Of a stretch of DNA of 64,000 nucleotides, positions 46,407 to 55,904 are shown in pieces. The DNA is from Zobellia uliginosa. Lineage in GTDB: Bacteria > Bacteroidota > Bacteroidia > Flavobacteriales > Flavobacteriaceae. The notes below the pieces were generated by a model. The model worked only from the letters and a program-made list of their open reading frames with translations, was not told the origin of the DNA and ran no database searches. Numbering within the stretch: position 1 is the first letter of the stretch; each line of letters starts with the position of its first letter. Made by a program: the position numbers and the translations under genes. Where the stretch lies: the NCBI RefSeq assembly GCF_018860745.1, contig NZ_JAHKPY010000003.1:694062-758061 (forward strand), in the 5' to 3' direction.

Positions 46407-47252
46407 ATGATGCAAAAACCAAACTGGCAAACCGCTATAGAATTTGAAGACATAACTTATAAAAAAAGCAATGGTGTAGCCCGTATTGCTTTTAATAGAC
46501 CAAATGTCCGTAATGCTTTTAGACCCAAAACAACCAGCGAGTTGTTCAAGGCTTTTTATGATGCGCAAGAAGATACTTCTATTGGAGTAGTTTTACTTTC
46601 TGCAGAAGGCCCTTCCACTAAAGATGGGATTTATTCTTTTTGTAGTGGCGGTGATCAAAAGGCTAGGGGAGACCAAGGATATGTTGGCGAAGATGGTATG
46701 CACCGTTTGAATATTCTAGAAGTTCAACGTCAAATACGTTTTATGCCTAAAGCAGTTATTGCCGTCGTGCCAGGTTGGGCTGTTGGAGGTGGGCATAGCC
46801 TTCATGTAGTTTGCGATTTAACCCTGGCCAGTAAGGAGCATGCTATTTTTAAACAAACGGATGCAGATGTCACAAGTTTTGACGGGGGATATGGCTCTGC
46901 TTATCTTGCTAAAATGGTAGGGCAGAAAAAAGCGCGCGAGATCTTTTTCTTGGGCCGAAACTATTCTGCACAAGAGGCCTATGAAATGGGTATGGTAAAT
47001 GCGGTTATTCCTCATGACGAGTTAGAGGACACAGCATACCAATGGGCACAAGAAATTCTGGAAAAATCACCTACTTCTATCAAAATGCTAAAGTTTGCTA
47101 TGAACCTAACCGATGATGGTATGGTGGGGCAACAAGTTTTTGCTGGGGAGGCCACACGCTTGGCTTATGGTACAGAAGAGGCAAAGGAAGGTAGAAACGC
47201 CTTCTTGGAAAAACGAAAGCCCAATTTTGGAAAAAATAAATACATCCCTTGA
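46407..47252 (+). CDS. menB: 1,4-dihydroxy-2-naphthoyl-CoA synthase
   Basis: 281 residues. Crotonase fold with the MenB-specific wording: FCSGGDQKARGDQGY (oxyanion and substrate loop), the VPGWAVGGGHSLH helix and DADVTSFDGGYGSAYLAKMVGQKKAREIFFLGR (read as two motifs). It closes the second ring of the naphthoquinone in menaquinone synthesis, the sole quinone of most flavobacteria. The other men genes are not in the window, so menB is detached from the pathway cluster. Confidence 0.95.
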   Translation: MMQKPNWQTAIEFEDITYKKSNGVARIAFNRPNVRNAFRPKTTSELFKAFYDAQEDTSIGVVLLSAEGPSTKDGIYSFCSGGDQKARGDQGYVGEDGMHRLNILEVQRQIRFMPKAVIAVVPGWAVGGGHSLHVVCDLTLASKEHAIFKQTDADVTSFDGGYGSAYLAKMVGQKKAREIFFLGRNYSAQEAYEMGMVNAVIPHDELEDTAYQWAQEILEKSPTSIKMLKFAMNLTDDGMVGQQVFAGEATRLAYGTEEAKEGRNAFLEKRKPNFGKNKYIP

Positions 47253-47318
47253 TCTATATAGGGCTTTATGAAGTGTTTAAGTTGTATTTTCTGAAAATAC
47301 AAGCCTCTTAAAACCAGA

Positions 47319-47349
47319 AAAAGCCTTCCCTGTCCGGAAAAGGCTCTTT
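47319..47349 (+). terminator. Possible weak terminator after menB
   Basis: AAGCCTT (47321-47327) can pair with AAGGCT (47339-47344) around a loop of about 11 nt, followed by CTTTC only. The stem is short and there is no long T-tract. Confidence 0.35.
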
Positions 47350-47532
47350 CATCGAGAACACTATATGAAAATGAAAAAATTTACTTCTTGTTTTTTATTA
47401 CACTGTAAACTTAGCATGAAGCTGCTTTACAACGAAACTATTGTTGCAAGGCAAGAGAAAATTGTTGTGTAACTACAATAAAAAGATATTTAAGCTTTTT
47501 CTTACGTGTTTCGTGAGCCTTAAAAATATTGG

Positions 47533-48861
47533 TTATTTGATAGCTGCGAGTATATTTTTCAAAAAGAGATTAATATCAAAGTCAGGTTCTTCAGCTAGGC
47601 CAGTACGCACCACAACCAAATCTTTAGAAGGAATAATAAATACACGCTGGCCTTGGTACCCGTTTGCGGAATAAAGGTCTTTGGGAACATCTGGATATTT
47701 TCCATTGGCATTTAACCAAAAATGCCCCCCGTACGTTCCGTTGGAATGTATGGTGGGTTCGGATACATAATTAACCCAAGAAGTTGCAAAGAGCTGTTCT
47801 CCGTTCCAATTTCCCTTGTTAAGATAAAGTAGTCCAAACTTGGCCCAGTCGCGTGTGTTGGCCCAAGCATAGGAAGACCCAACAAAATTTCCTTTCATAT
47901 CAGTTTCTATAAGCATGCTGCTCATTCCTATTTTATCAATAAGGGCTTCATAGGGGTAGTTGATATAGTCCTGGTGAGAACTAAAACGTTTTCTCAAAAT
48001 ACCGGACAGTAAATTTGAAGTTCCTGAAGAATAGTTCCACACGTCAGTTGGGGGAGCTATTGTTTCTTTTTCGCCCTGAGCCTTAGTCATATCCGCATCC
48101 ATAAAAAGCATACGGGTAACATCTGAAATTGAGGTGTAGTCTTCATCCCAGGCAAGTCCGCTTTGCATTCGCAAGAGGTGGTTCAAAGTAATTTTTTTTC
48201 TATCATCGTTCTCCCAACCGTCTAATAGTACGGGTTCGTTCAAATCTATTTTTCCTTGATATTCTAGAACCCCATATAAAGTAGCCAGTACGCTCTTGGT
48301 CATGCTCCATCCTAAAATTGGGGTGTCTTTCGTAAAACCTTCTAAGTATTTTTCTCCAATGATATGATTTTTATGCGCTACTAAAACAGTTCGTGTTTTT
48401 TGAATTTCGTTATTTGCAAAAGCTAGTTCTATCCCCTTTTGTAAAAGGTCGTAATCTACATTATCAAAAACAGTGTCTTTACCTTCTTTGTCACCGTAAG
48501 GAAAAGCTAGATTATTTTCATTTTTTACGCGTTGTGGAATTGGTATTTTAGTGTTAGGGTCATAGTCATCATTAACTAATGTACAGCCTAATCCTTCATT
48601 ACAAATTGCTTTTCTTTCCATAAGTCCAAAAACAGAAGCAGATGCGCTGTTGCCATCCGTCTCTACATCAGCAAGATTAATTAGGGGTACATCATTATCG
48701 TTCATTTCAACAGATTCTGCACTGCGATTTGTTAGGAAAACGGTAGAGGCCATGTTTTTTGAAGCATAGCCAGAAATGAAATTCAGTTTGGGGAAATTAA
48801 AATATACTGCCACTGCTATAATTACGAATAAAATTAAAAAAATACGTTTGAGGATTTTCAT
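47533..48861 (-). CDS. Serine beta-lactamase-fold hydrolase, membrane-anchored
   Basis: 442 residues. A single N-terminal span (about 5-22) anchors or exports the protein. The beta-lactamase/DD-peptidase fold has Ser186-x-x-Lys189 (GWSMTKSV) and a Tyr-Ser-Ser at the YxN position (WNYSSGTSN), with HFWLNANG near the KTG position. It resembles class C/EstB/6-aminohexanoate-dimer-hydrolase proteins. The substrate may be an ester, amide or peptidoglycan fragment; resistance is not indicated. A pair of Cys residues (about 87 and 93) may form a disulfide. Confidence 0.82.
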   Translation of the reverse strand: MKILKRIFLILFVIIAVAVYFNFPKLNFISGYASKNMASTVFLTNRSAESVEMNDNDVPLINLADVETDGNSASASVFGLMERKAICNEGLGCTLVNDDYDPNTKIPIPQRVKNENNLAFPYGDKEGKDTVFDNVDYDLLQKGIELAFANNEIQKTRTVLVAHKNHIIGEKYLEGFTKDTPILGWSMTKSVLATLYGVLEYQGKIDLNEPVLLDGWENDDRKKITLNHLLRMQSGLAWDEDYTSISDVTRMLFMDADMTKAQGEKETIAPPTDVWNYSSGTSNLLSGILRKRFSSHQDYINYPYEALIDKIGMSSMLIETDMKGNFVGSSYAWANTRDWAKFGLLYLNKGNWNGEQLFATSWVNYVSEPTIHSNGTYGGHFWLNANGKYPDVPKDLYSANGYQGQRVFIIPSKDLVVVRTGLAEEPDFDINLFLKNILAAIK

Positions 48862-48957
48862 AGAAAATTTTTGATTTTAAAATGAAAAGTACACTATAAG
48901 CATGTAAAAGTACAGGAATTTGTAAAACCGTTTGTTAGTTTTTATAAATTGCCGACC

Positions 48958-49917
48958 ATGAAAATACTTGTACCCTTAAATATTCCGGATATTGGAGTAG
49001 AAATGTTGAAAAGTGAAGGCCTAGAAGTTACCAAATGGACTAAAGACAGGCCTATGACCAAAGCAGAGCTTTATGAAGCTGCATCTAATCATGACGGGCT
49101 TTTAAGTACAAATAACTACAAATTTGATGCTGAATTTTTAAACGCAAATAAGCACCTTAAAATCATTTCACAATACGCGGCCGGTTATGACAATATAGAT
49201 TTAGAGGAAGCAAAAAAAATAGGAATTCTTATTGCAAATGCTCCAAATTCCATGACAGATGCTACGGCAGATATGGCCTTTACTTTAATGCTGGCGGTAT
49301 CCAGAAAAATACTTTTTATGCACAAAACCATAGCAAAGGGAGAATGGCAACATTTTAGGCCTCAAGCGCATTTGGGTATAGAATTAAAAAACAAAACAGT
49401 AGGGGTTTTTGGATTGGGAAGAATTGGATTAGAATTTGCACGCCGTTGTAAGGGAGCTTACAATATGAATGTTATTTACTGTAATCGCTCTTTAAATCAA
49501 GAAGCAGAAGAACTATTACAGGCTAAAAAAGTAAGTTTTCAGGAGCTTTTGGAACAGAGTGATGTTGTCTCCGCTCACTGTGCGCTAACAGATGATACCA
49601 AGCATAAGTTTAACGAGGATGCTTTTAGAAGCATGAAGGCCACTTCTATTTTCGTGAATACCGCACGTGGCCAGGTACATCATGAGAAAGATTTGATTGC
49701 GGCTTTACAGAAGAATTATATATGGGGAGCAGGTCTAGACGTAACAGATCCTGAGCCTATGAAAAAAGATAATCCTTTACTTGCTATGGAAAATGTTGCG
49801 GTAACGCCCCACATAGGATCGGCTACTATAGAGGCTAGGAATAAAATGTCCGTTTTTGCGGCAAGAAATATAATCGCCCTTCACAAAGGGGAGCCTATTC
49901 CGTACCTCGTATCTTAA
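48958..49917 (+). CDS. D-2-hydroxyacid dehydrogenase, glyoxylate reductase B/GyaR type
   Basis: 319 residues from the ATG at 48958 (MKILVPL); a TTG at 48949 adds three residues and is less likely. Rossmann motif GVFGLGRIGLEFARR, catalytic Arg in NTARGQVHHE, Glu in DVTDPEPM and His in VTPHIGSAT. Unlike the enzyme at 36608, it has the standard GhrB/GyaR-length layout. It reduces glyoxylate, hydroxypyruvate or 2-ketogluconate. It stands 34 bp ahead of the cell-wall operon. Confidence 0.88.
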   Translation: MKILVPLNIPDIGVEMLKSEGLEVTKWTKDRPMTKAELYEAASNHDGLLSTNNYKFDAEFLNANKHLKIISQYAAGYDNIDLEEAKKIGILIANAPNSMTDATADMAFTLMLAVSRKILFMHKTIAKGEWQHFRPQAHLGIELKNKTVGVFGLGRIGLEFARRCKGAYNMNVIYCNRSLNQEAEELLQAKKVSFQELLEQSDVVSAHCALTDDTKHKFNEDAFRSMKATSIFVNTARGQVHHEKDLIAALQKNYIWGAGLDVTDPEPMKKDNPLLAMENVAVTPHIGSATIEARNKMSVFAARNIIALHKGEPIPYLVS

Positions 49918-49951
49918 AAATTATGTAGCTTTAAGGTAAATCCCTTCAGCC

Positions 49952-50368
49952 ATGTATAAAAAAATGACCCTGATCTTGTTTTTATCTTGTCTGTGTGATG
50001 CATGCACCGAAAGTGATAGGGATTATGTTTGGAAAAGTAGAACGGTTAATGTATCGGCTTACAATTCAGTAGAGTGGCAAACTGATGATGAGCCCAGTGT
50101 TGCAGCTTGGGGGGACACTCTAAAACCGGGAATGAAAACGGTGGCAGTCTCTCAAGATTTGCTTCAGCTTGGTTTGGAGCAAGGCACACAATTAAAGATC
50201 AAAGGTTTAAAAGGTATTTATATCGTAAAGGATAGAATGAACAGTCGCTGGAAAAATAAAATCGATATTTATATGGGAAATGATATTGAAAAAGCACGGG
50301 AGTGGGGCATGAAGGAAATAAAGATAGAATATCGCGTAAAACGTAAAGCCAATACAAAAACCGAATGA
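49952..50368 (+). CDS. 3D-domain (double-psi beta-barrel) lipoprotein
   Basis: 138 residues. A signal peptide ends in CDAC (probable lipidated Cys18). The rest follows the 3D-domain pattern of MltA/RlpA-like proteins: VNVSAYNS, AAWGDTLKPG, VAVSQDLLQLGLEQGTQLKI, then the Asp-rich KDRMNSRWKNKIDIYMG and AREWGMKEIKIEYR. In lytic transglycosylases this fold holds the catalytic Asp (here the Asp of IVKDRMN or KIDIY). A peptidoglycan-binding or -cleaving role fits. It is the first gene of a three-gene unit, and its stop overlaps the next start by 4 bp. Confidence 0.78.
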   Translation: MYKKMTLILFLSCLCDACTESDRDYVWKSRTVNVSAYNSVEWQTDDEPSVAAWGDTLKPGMKTVAVSQDLLQLGLEQGTQLKIKGLKGIYIVKDRMNSRWKNKIDIYMGNDIEKAREWGMKEIKIEYRVKRKANTKTE

Positions 50369-51060
50369 TTCAAAATTCTAGGGCACTTATTGCCATTTGC
50401 ATTTTAGTGATTTTCGCTAATTGTAAACCGATTAAGGAGTCTGTTAATATTCCCGAGCTAATAGATAGACCCATAGTTTTTGATGAAAACCGAAAACAAC
50501 TTACGCTGGAATATCTTGAAAACAGGTATGGAATTCAACAAGAATCTCCTACTATAGAACCAAAAATGATTGTGCTACATTGGACGGTCATTCCCACCTT
50601 AGAAGAATCTTTTGAAGCTTTTAATCCTTCGGTTTTACCTAATTGGAGGCCGGATATAAAGGGCGTAAGTGGGCTAAATGTTTCTTCTCAATTTATAGTA
50701 GACCGGGATGGGGCTATTTATCAACTTTTACCAGAAACCACTATGGCCAGGCATGTAATTGGTTTAAATCATTGTGCTATCGGTATAGAGAATGTGGGTG
50801 GAACTGATGCTTTACCTTTAACGGAAGCACAACTTAAATCTAATATTGCACTAGTAAAATATTTGGCCAACAAGTATGTAATTGATTATCTCATAGGCCA
50901 CTATGAATACACTTTATTCGAAAACCATCCATTGTGGTTAGAAAAGGACAAAGGGTATAGAACCAAAAAAACCGACCCTGGAGAAGATTTTATGTATAAA
51001 GTGAGACAAGCCACTAAAAACCTTAATTTTGAACCTCTACCAAAACCAATTACCCCATGA
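50365..51060 (+). CDS. N-acetylmuramoyl-L-alanine amidase (Amidase_2) lipoprotein
   Basis: 231 residues. Lipoprotein signal ends FANC (Cys20). The Amidase_2 zinc site is built from LHWTV (His72), ARHVIGLNHCAIGIENVG (His, and the catalytic-side Glu) and the late DPGEDFMY segment, although the last zinc ligand is usually HxDP.K and here reads TDPGED. The family cuts the amide between N-acetylmuramic acid and the stem peptide. The start overlaps the 3D-domain gene and the stop overlaps the carboxypeptidase (ATGA) by 4 bp. Confidence 0.85.
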   Translation: MIQNSRALIAICILVIFANCKPIKESVNIPELIDRPIVFDENRKQLTLEYLENRYGIQQESPTIEPKMIVLHWTVIPTLEESFEAFNPSVLPNWRPDIKGVSGLNVSSQFIVDRDGAIYQLLPETTMARHVIGLNHCAIGIENVGGTDALPLTEAQLKSNIALVKYLANKYVIDYLIGHYEYTLFENHPLWLEKDKGYRTKKTDPGEDFMYKVRQATKNLNFEPLPKPITP

Positions 51061-52523
51061 AAATACAGATTATCGTTTTATTTCTGTTCGCAAACTTATT
51101 TTGTTCTGCGCAGCAGAAAGATGTTACTACTCTGCTTTATGATACTTACGAAACGTATAAAGAACCTTCGCTTCGCAAAAGGCGTATAAAGCATTCTGAC
51201 TTACAGCCCTTAATTGAAAAATATAGGAAAAACGATAAATTCAAAGTGAATAGGGTGGGAACTTCAATTGAAGGCCGTGCGTTATCACTTATAAGCATTG
51301 GAGAAGGGGGTACCCATGTTTTTCTCTGGTCTCAAATGCATGGTGATGAGACAACGGCTACCCAAGCAATTTTTGATATTTTCAATCTTTTTGATAGTCC
51401 TGATTTTGAAGCGGAAAAGCAAGAGATTTTAGCCAGTTGCACTTTGCATTTTCTGCCAATGCTGAATCCTGATGGTGCTGAAGTATTTCAACGTAGAAAC
51501 CGCTTGGGAATCGATATTAATCGTGATGCGTTACGGCTGCAATCCCCGGAAGGGCAAACTTTAAAGCGAGTGCGGGACAGTTTAAATGCGGATTTTGGTT
51601 TTAACCTGCATGATCAGAGCACCTACTATAATGCGGAAAGAACGGAAAAACCAGCTACTATCTCATATTTGGCACCTGCCTATAATTATGAAAAGGATAT
51701 TAACGAAAAACGGGGTAACGCCATGAAGGTAATCGTGTTTATGAACAGCATAATTCAAAAATACGCAGCAGGACAGGTAGGGCGCTATAATGACGATTTT
51801 GAACCAAGGGCTTTTGGAGATAATATACAGAAGTGGGGCACAAGTACCATTTTAATTGAGTCTGGAGGTTATCTTGGCGATGTTGAAAAGCAAGAAATCA
51901 GAAAACTGAATTATGTTTCAATACTGTCTGCCATTTATTCTATAGCAACTGAAAATTATAAGAAAATCGCTTTGGGGGAATATGAGAAAATTCCAGAAAA
52001 TGACCGGAAGCTTTTCGACCTTAAAATAGAAAATGTAACCTACCCACTTTTAGGAAAGGACTATGTTTTAGATATAGGAATGAACCGTTTGGAAGTAGAC
52101 AAAGAAGACCATGATGATTTTTGGTACAGCAGTCGTATCTTAGATCAGGGAGACCTTTCAACATATTACGGGTATGAAACTTTAGATGCCACCGGATATA
52201 GGGTAACACCTGGCAAGGTGTACCCTAAGTTGTTGAGTTCAATAGACGCTTTGGCTGCTATGGATATCAGGTCTTTATTGAAATCCGGGTACACGTATGT
52301 TCGTGTTGAGAACATTCCATCAGCTAAGTTAGCATCACCTTTTCCTATTCATATGATAGGCAAGCGCTACGAAGTTCCAGAATTTTCAATTGAAGTAGGC
52401 TTCAACCCAACCTTTCTTCTTAAAAAAGGAGAAGATATAACGCATGCCGTAATAAATGGTTTCCTTATTGACCTTAGTAGTGATAAGAAAATCAATTTTA
52501 AAAATGCAATGATTTACAGGTAA
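51057..52523 (+). CDS. M14 zinc carboxypeptidase
   Basis: 488 residues with a Sec signal (about 1-20, SA-QQ). M14 zinc ligands are in QMHGDETTA (HxxE) and FNLHDQS (His). The middle has LNPDGAEVFQRRNRLGIDINRD (Arg/Asn specificity and general catalytic region), and LIESGG supplies the acidic strand. The C-terminal part (about 310-488) is a beta-rich accessory domain. Together with the adjacent amidase and 3D lipoprotein it could trim stem peptides freed from peptidoglycan. Extracellular protein digestion is the alternative. Confidence 0.85.
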   Translation: MKIQIIVLFLFANLFCSAQQKDVTTLLYDTYETYKEPSLRKRRIKHSDLQPLIEKYRKNDKFKVNRVGTSIEGRALSLISIGEGGTHVFLWSQMHGDETTATQAIFDIFNLFDSPDFEAEKQEILASCTLHFLPMLNPDGAEVFQRRNRLGIDINRDALRLQSPEGQTLKRVRDSLNADFGFNLHDQSTYYNAERTEKPATISYLAPAYNYEKDINEKRGNAMKVIVFMNSIIQKYAAGQVGRYNDDFEPRAFGDNIQKWGTSTILIESGGYLGDVEKQEIRKLNYVSILSAIYSIATENYKKIALGEYEKIPENDRKLFDLKIENVTYPLLGKDYVLDIGMNRLEVDKEDHDDFWYSSRILDQGDLSTYYGYETLDATGYRVTPGKVYPKLLSSIDALAAMDIRSLLKSGYTYVRVENIPSAKLASPFPIHMIGKRYEVPEFSIEVGFNPTFLLKKGEDITHAVINGFLIDLSSDKKINFKNAMIYR

Positions 52524-52538
52524 GGGATGTTTTAGCCT

Positions 52539-52856
52539 TTAATACCCAAATCTCGTTGCCATTTCGGACATTTCAGTGGCGTGAATGCCAATTTTAAAAT
52601 ACGCTGAAATTGCTACCGTAGCTATAATCGTAAACAACGATATCGTTAAAGCTTGGTACCACTTAGGCATTCCTTGTAAAGCGGTGTTCTGAATAATAAT
52701 TGTAAATACATCCATATGTGTTCTAATTTTGCCATTTAGCATAGCATTCGTTCTCGGATGTAGGAATTCATTTTCGAATATGGGGTACTCGTTCTCTTTA
52801 GACAGCGAAGTAGCCAAAAACCCTACTGAATATTGTTTTAATTCGTTGTAACGCAT
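52539..52856 (-). CDS. Small hypothetical protein with one membrane span
   Basis: 105 residues. A soluble N-terminus (about 1-65) precedes one span (about 70-88) and a short tail. The family is not recognised. It is convergent with the carboxypeptidase gene (15-bp gap) and downstream of the terminator at 52857. A long Lys/Asp/Asn-rich N-terminus and one helix would be compatible with a bitopic membrane protein. Confidence 0.55.
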   Translation of the reverse strand: MRYNELKQYSVGFLATSLSKENEYPIFENEFLHPRTNAMLNGKIRTHMDVFTIIIQNTALQGMPKWYQALTISLFTIIATVAISAYFKIGIHATEMSEMATRFGY

Positions 52857-52891
52857 AAAAAAAAGGGAGAACGGTATGTCCTCCCTTTTTC
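52857..52891 (-). terminator. Intrinsic terminator of the OmpA-like lipoprotein gene
   Basis: AAAAGGGAG (52861-52869) / CTCCCTTTT (52881-52889) with an 11-nt loop and A/T tracts. It lies 37 bp downstream of the minus-strand stop at 52928. Confidence 0.82.
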
Positions 52892-52927
52892 AATCACCAA
52901 GTTTAATAACTTGAAAAATTATAGGTC

Positions 52928-53761
52928 TTAAAGTGATTCGGCATCCAAAAGTGCAAAGAACTTGTTCAAGTTAGGAATGATAACGATTTTAGTACGTCTA
53001 TTCGTTGCTCTGTTCTCTCTTGTGTCGTTATCTACTAAAGGCAAATAGCTACTTCTTCCGGCAGCAATCATCTTAGTAGGGTCAACGTTGTATTTGTTCT
53101 GTAGAATATCTACAACGCTAGTGGCACGTTTTACGCTTAAATCCCAGTTGTTACGGAACATTTCAGTGCTAATGGTTTTAGAGTCGGTATGACCTTCTAC
53201 CATAACTTCCATACTTGGTTCAGAATTGATTACTTCCGCCAATTTACCTAGGATTTTATTTGCTTTACTGCTTACACGGTAGCTACCACTGTTAAACAGA
53301 AGTTTATCAGAGATGTTGATCATAACAACAGTCTTGTCAATATTAACATCTACATCATCTTCATCATCAGAAATAGATTTTTTTAAGTTGTAAGATATCG
53401 CCAAGTTCATAGAATCTTGTAAAGTTTTAGCCTCTGCCAATTTGGTAGGGTCAACTTTTGCAAGAGTAGATCGCATTTTAGCTTTGGTGTTGTTGCTCAT
53501 TACGGCAACATCATCTACTGAAGTCATTTGGCTATCGTTGATTTCCTTTAAAGAATTGATTTTAGAATTGTACTCGGTAACACGAGCCTCTATCTTAGTC
53601 ATTTTTCCTTCAAGCTCTTCCTTTTCAACTTGGGTCTTAGTTAATGCGCTTTGCGTTTCAGATAGATTGTTTTCAAGCTCAACATATTTTTTCTTTGAAA
53701 CACAAGATGCCATTAGTGTAACGGCAAGCGTACTTAGGATAATAGATTTTTTCATTTTCAA
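52928..53761 (-). CDS. OmpA-family peptidoglycan-binding lipoprotein with coiled coil
   Basis: 277 residues. Lipoprotein signal ends LMASC (Cys20). Residues about 28-75 form a coiled coil (ELENNLSETQSALTKTQ, EEELEGKM-type heptads). The C-terminal OmpA-like domain (about 145-270) has the meso-DAP-binding motif pattern VEGHTDS then NWDLSVKRA and NRATNRRTKIVI. It probably tethers the outer membrane to peptidoglycan, with the coil as a spacer. Confidence 0.9.
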   Translation of the reverse strand: MKMKKSIILSTLAVTLMASCVSKKKYVELENNLSETQSALTKTQVEKEELEGKMTKIEARVTEYNSKINSLKEINDSQMTSVDDVAVMSNNTKAKMRSTLAKVDPTKLAEAKTLQDSMNLAISYNLKKSISDDEDDVDVNIDKTVVMINISDKLLFNSGSYRVSSKANKILGKLAEVINSEPSMEVMVEGHTDSKTISTEMFRNNWDLSVKRATSVVDILQNKYNVDPTKMIAAGRSSYLPLVDNDTRENRATNRRTKIVIIPNLNKFFALLDAESL

Positions 53762-53917
53762 ATGTTTTGTTATAAAGTATTTTGATACTAGTGATACGAA
53801 GTAGGTTTAAAATTGGATGTCAAAGACTTCTTAAGATTAACGCTCGAAAGTCTAATAAAAACGATGAACGTTAGCTTAACTAATTGATTTTAAGTTATTA
53901 AAAGTTGAAAGTAAGGT

Positions 53918-53953
53918 AAAAAAAAAGACACCTAAAATAGGTGTCTTTTTTTT
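53918..53953. terminator. Intrinsic terminator of the VWA lipoprotein gene
   Basis: AAAAGACACCT / AGGTGTCTTTT with a 6-nt loop at about 53922-53952, preceded by A's and followed by T's. On the minus strand it lies just after the stop at 53976. Confidence 0.88.
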
Positions 53954-53975
53954 GTTTTTTTCTGAGTTTTACTAG

Positions 53976-55061
53976 CTATTCGCAGCCTCCGGTAAACCCA
54001 TCCGCATTGAATTTGGTTTGAACAGCACCTTGTAGGCTTCCTTCTGTTACTTGAATGGCTAAGTTATTATCTCCACTTCTTTTAGGACTACAGTACTCAA
54101 AAAGGTAAAAACTACTTGCGCGTTCCGAAACTAAATCCGATATCCTGTTGAAGGTATCCTCTAAATCATCTTTGTTAGCCGCAAATTCGCTAGATGTTTT
54201 TCCTAGTGCCGTTAAGACAGCAGTATCAATTTCACCACCCAAACCAATAGTGAAAAAAGAAATATTAGGGTCTGCGGTGTCAACTTTTTCCTGAGCTGCA
54301 TCTTTTGAATATCTAGAAGCTTGGTCAGTACCATCCGTAAAGATAACTACGGAAGCAGCTCCAATTCTTTCATCTTGGGTGCTTTCGTTCAATAATTCAG
54401 TAGCCTTATCGGTTGCCTTTATCACGGCACCATAAAGGTCTGTTGAAGCATCGCTACTAATATTAGCATCAATAGTTGCAATGGCCTGTGTCAATTCTGA
54501 TTTTTCTGAAGTTAATGGATTAAGTTCATGAAGAACATCTTCTCCATCAAACCAATAAATGGCCATTTTATACGATTCTTGAGTTGTTTCAGGCATAACC
54601 GTATTTACAAAACTGGTACTTGCTGTTTTCAATTCTTCTAAGCTAGTCTCTAAAACACTACCGCTTAAATCAAGAATCAATAATGTATTACTTGAGAATA
54701 TCTGTTCGTTAGGTGATATTCTAGCATTGGATTCGGAAGTTGAAATGGTATTGAAACAGTCGTCATTCCTTCCTTGCTCGTAGATGGTAAATTGATCCGC
54801 GGTTAAACCAGAAACTGGAGTGCCATCGCTATTAGAGACTTTAAAGAAAATAGAAACTTTCCCTGGATCTGTAGTGTACTGGTCTTGTATAGAGAGAATT
54901 AAATCGTTCTCGCCTAGGTCAAGGCATTTATCTACGGATTGCCCTTCCCCGAATCCATCGCCTGTGTTGAGGGCATAATTTACATCATCATCTGCATTTC
55001 CACAGGAAACGAATAAAGAAATGGATAGGAAAAATAGAATAAGCTTAAAGGAGGAATTCAT
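53976..55061 (-). CDS. VWA-domain lipoprotein
   Basis: 361 residues from the ATG at 55059-55061 (MNSSFKL); the longer start at 55091 would put ten non-signal residues before the signal peptide. Lipobox ends LFVSCG (Cys20). A beta-sandwich of about 60-110 (DPGKVSIFFKVSN) leads to a von Willebrand A domain with the MIDAS: LILDLSGSV (DxSxS), the distal Thr in the TDLYG loop and IFTDGTD. Metal-dependent protein binding at the outer-membrane surface or periplasm is the likely role. No chaperone or AAA partner is adjacent. Confidence 0.85.
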   Translation of the reverse strand: MNSSFKLILFFLSISLFVSCGNADDDVNYALNTGDGFGEGQSVDKCLDLGENDLILSIQDQYTTDPGKVSIFFKVSNSDGTPVSGLTADQFTIYEQGRNDDCFNTISTSESNARISPNEQIFSSNTLLILDLSGSVLETSLEELKTASTSFVNTVMPETTQESYKMAIYWFDGEDVLHELNPLTSEKSELTQAIATIDANISSDASTDLYGAVIKATDKATELLNESTQDERIGAASVVIFTDGTDQASRYSKDAAQEKVDTADPNISFFTIGLGGEIDTAVLTALGKTSSEFAANKDDLEDTFNRISDLVSERASSFYLFEYCSPKRSGDNNLAIQVTEGSLQGAVQTKFNADGFTGGCE

Positions 55062-55385
55062 TTTCGAGATTTTTACGTTCAACCAACACAACGTTAATTT
55101 TCGATTTAAAGTATGAATACGTTAAAAAAATATGTTAATAAATGTTAAGACCGCAAAACAGCCGGGTTATTAAGTTTTTAATAAAATCAATGTTTAGCTT
55201 ATTGCCTACCAATGAAATTAAAAAGTATTGAAGTCTGGATGTTTGAAGGTTAGGGGCTTAAGGTTTGCCAATAGTTGTGAAGTAAGTTTTCAGAAGACCA
55301 AAGAAATTGTTAAAGTGCCAATTTAAGGTTATAATTTTAATATCTTGTAATGCTATAACAGCAAATCAAAACTAAAACGATATTT
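55062..55385. other. Intergenic region between VWA lipoprotein and IorA
   Basis: 324 bp, AT-rich, holding divergent promoters. A TATCTTG at 55341 is near the start of iorA's transcript, but I see no -33 element at the right spacing. No gene or structured RNA is evident. Confidence 0.5.
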
Positions 55386-55847
55386 ATGCCAACCTATCAA
55401 CTAACGGTAAACGGAAAAGCTCATACGGTAGAAGCTAGTGAAGACACCCCATTATTATGGGTTTTACGAGATCATTTAGATATGGTCGGTACAAAGTTTG
55501 GTTGTGGCATTGCACAATGTGGGGCCTGTACGGTTCACGTTGATGGCAATGCTACAAGAAGTTGTTCATTACCGGTAGCATCTGCCGCAGGAATGTCCAT
55601 TACAACAATAGAGGGTTTATCAGAAGATGGTTCGCATCCTGTGCAACAAGCTTGGAAGGAAGTAGATGTTCCCCAATGTGGGTATTGCCAAGCAGGTCAA
55701 ATGATGACGGCTTCTGCTTTTCTAGCTCAAAATCCAAATCCTACAGAAGAAGAGATTAAAGATGCAATGAACGGTAACATCTGTAGATGTGCCGCATACA
55801 ACCGTATTAGAAAAGCGGTAGGCGTAGCTGCTGAAAAAATGGCCTAA
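55386..55847 (+). CDS. Isoquinoline 1-oxidoreductase-type small subunit, (2Fe-2S) protein
   Basis: 153 residues, the length of IorA/CoxS subunits. The first plant-type [2Fe-2S] site is [13 protein letters not shown] ... SCSLP; the second, in the four-helix domain, is [11 protein letters not shown] and GNICRCAAY. It passes electrons from the molybdenum site in the partner encoded 57 bp downstream to an acceptor. No FAD subunit is encoded, as is usual for the IorAB type that feeds electrons to a cytochrome or quinone. Confidence 0.92.
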   Translation: MPTYQLTVNGKAHTVEASEDTPLLWVLRDHLDMVGTKFGCGIAQCGACTVHVDGNATRSCSLPVASAAGMSITTIEGLSEDGSHPVQQAWKEVDVPQCGYCQAGQMMTASAFLAQNPNPTEEEIKDAMNGNICRCAAYNRIRKAVGVAAEKMA

Positions 55848-55904
55848 AAAAAATACTATTACGCTTTTAGAATATAAAAGCTGCAATTGTTTAAAATACT
55901 GCAC

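Noticed and set aside
47253-47532. Small gene or RNA between menB and the beta-lactamase-fold gene
   Set aside because: Only a weak hairpin near 47320 and short frames; nothing similar to known RNA.
47533-48861. Beta-lactamase resistance gene
   Set aside because: The fold has the SxxK motif but no resistance-specific features; it fits the broad serine hydrolase group.
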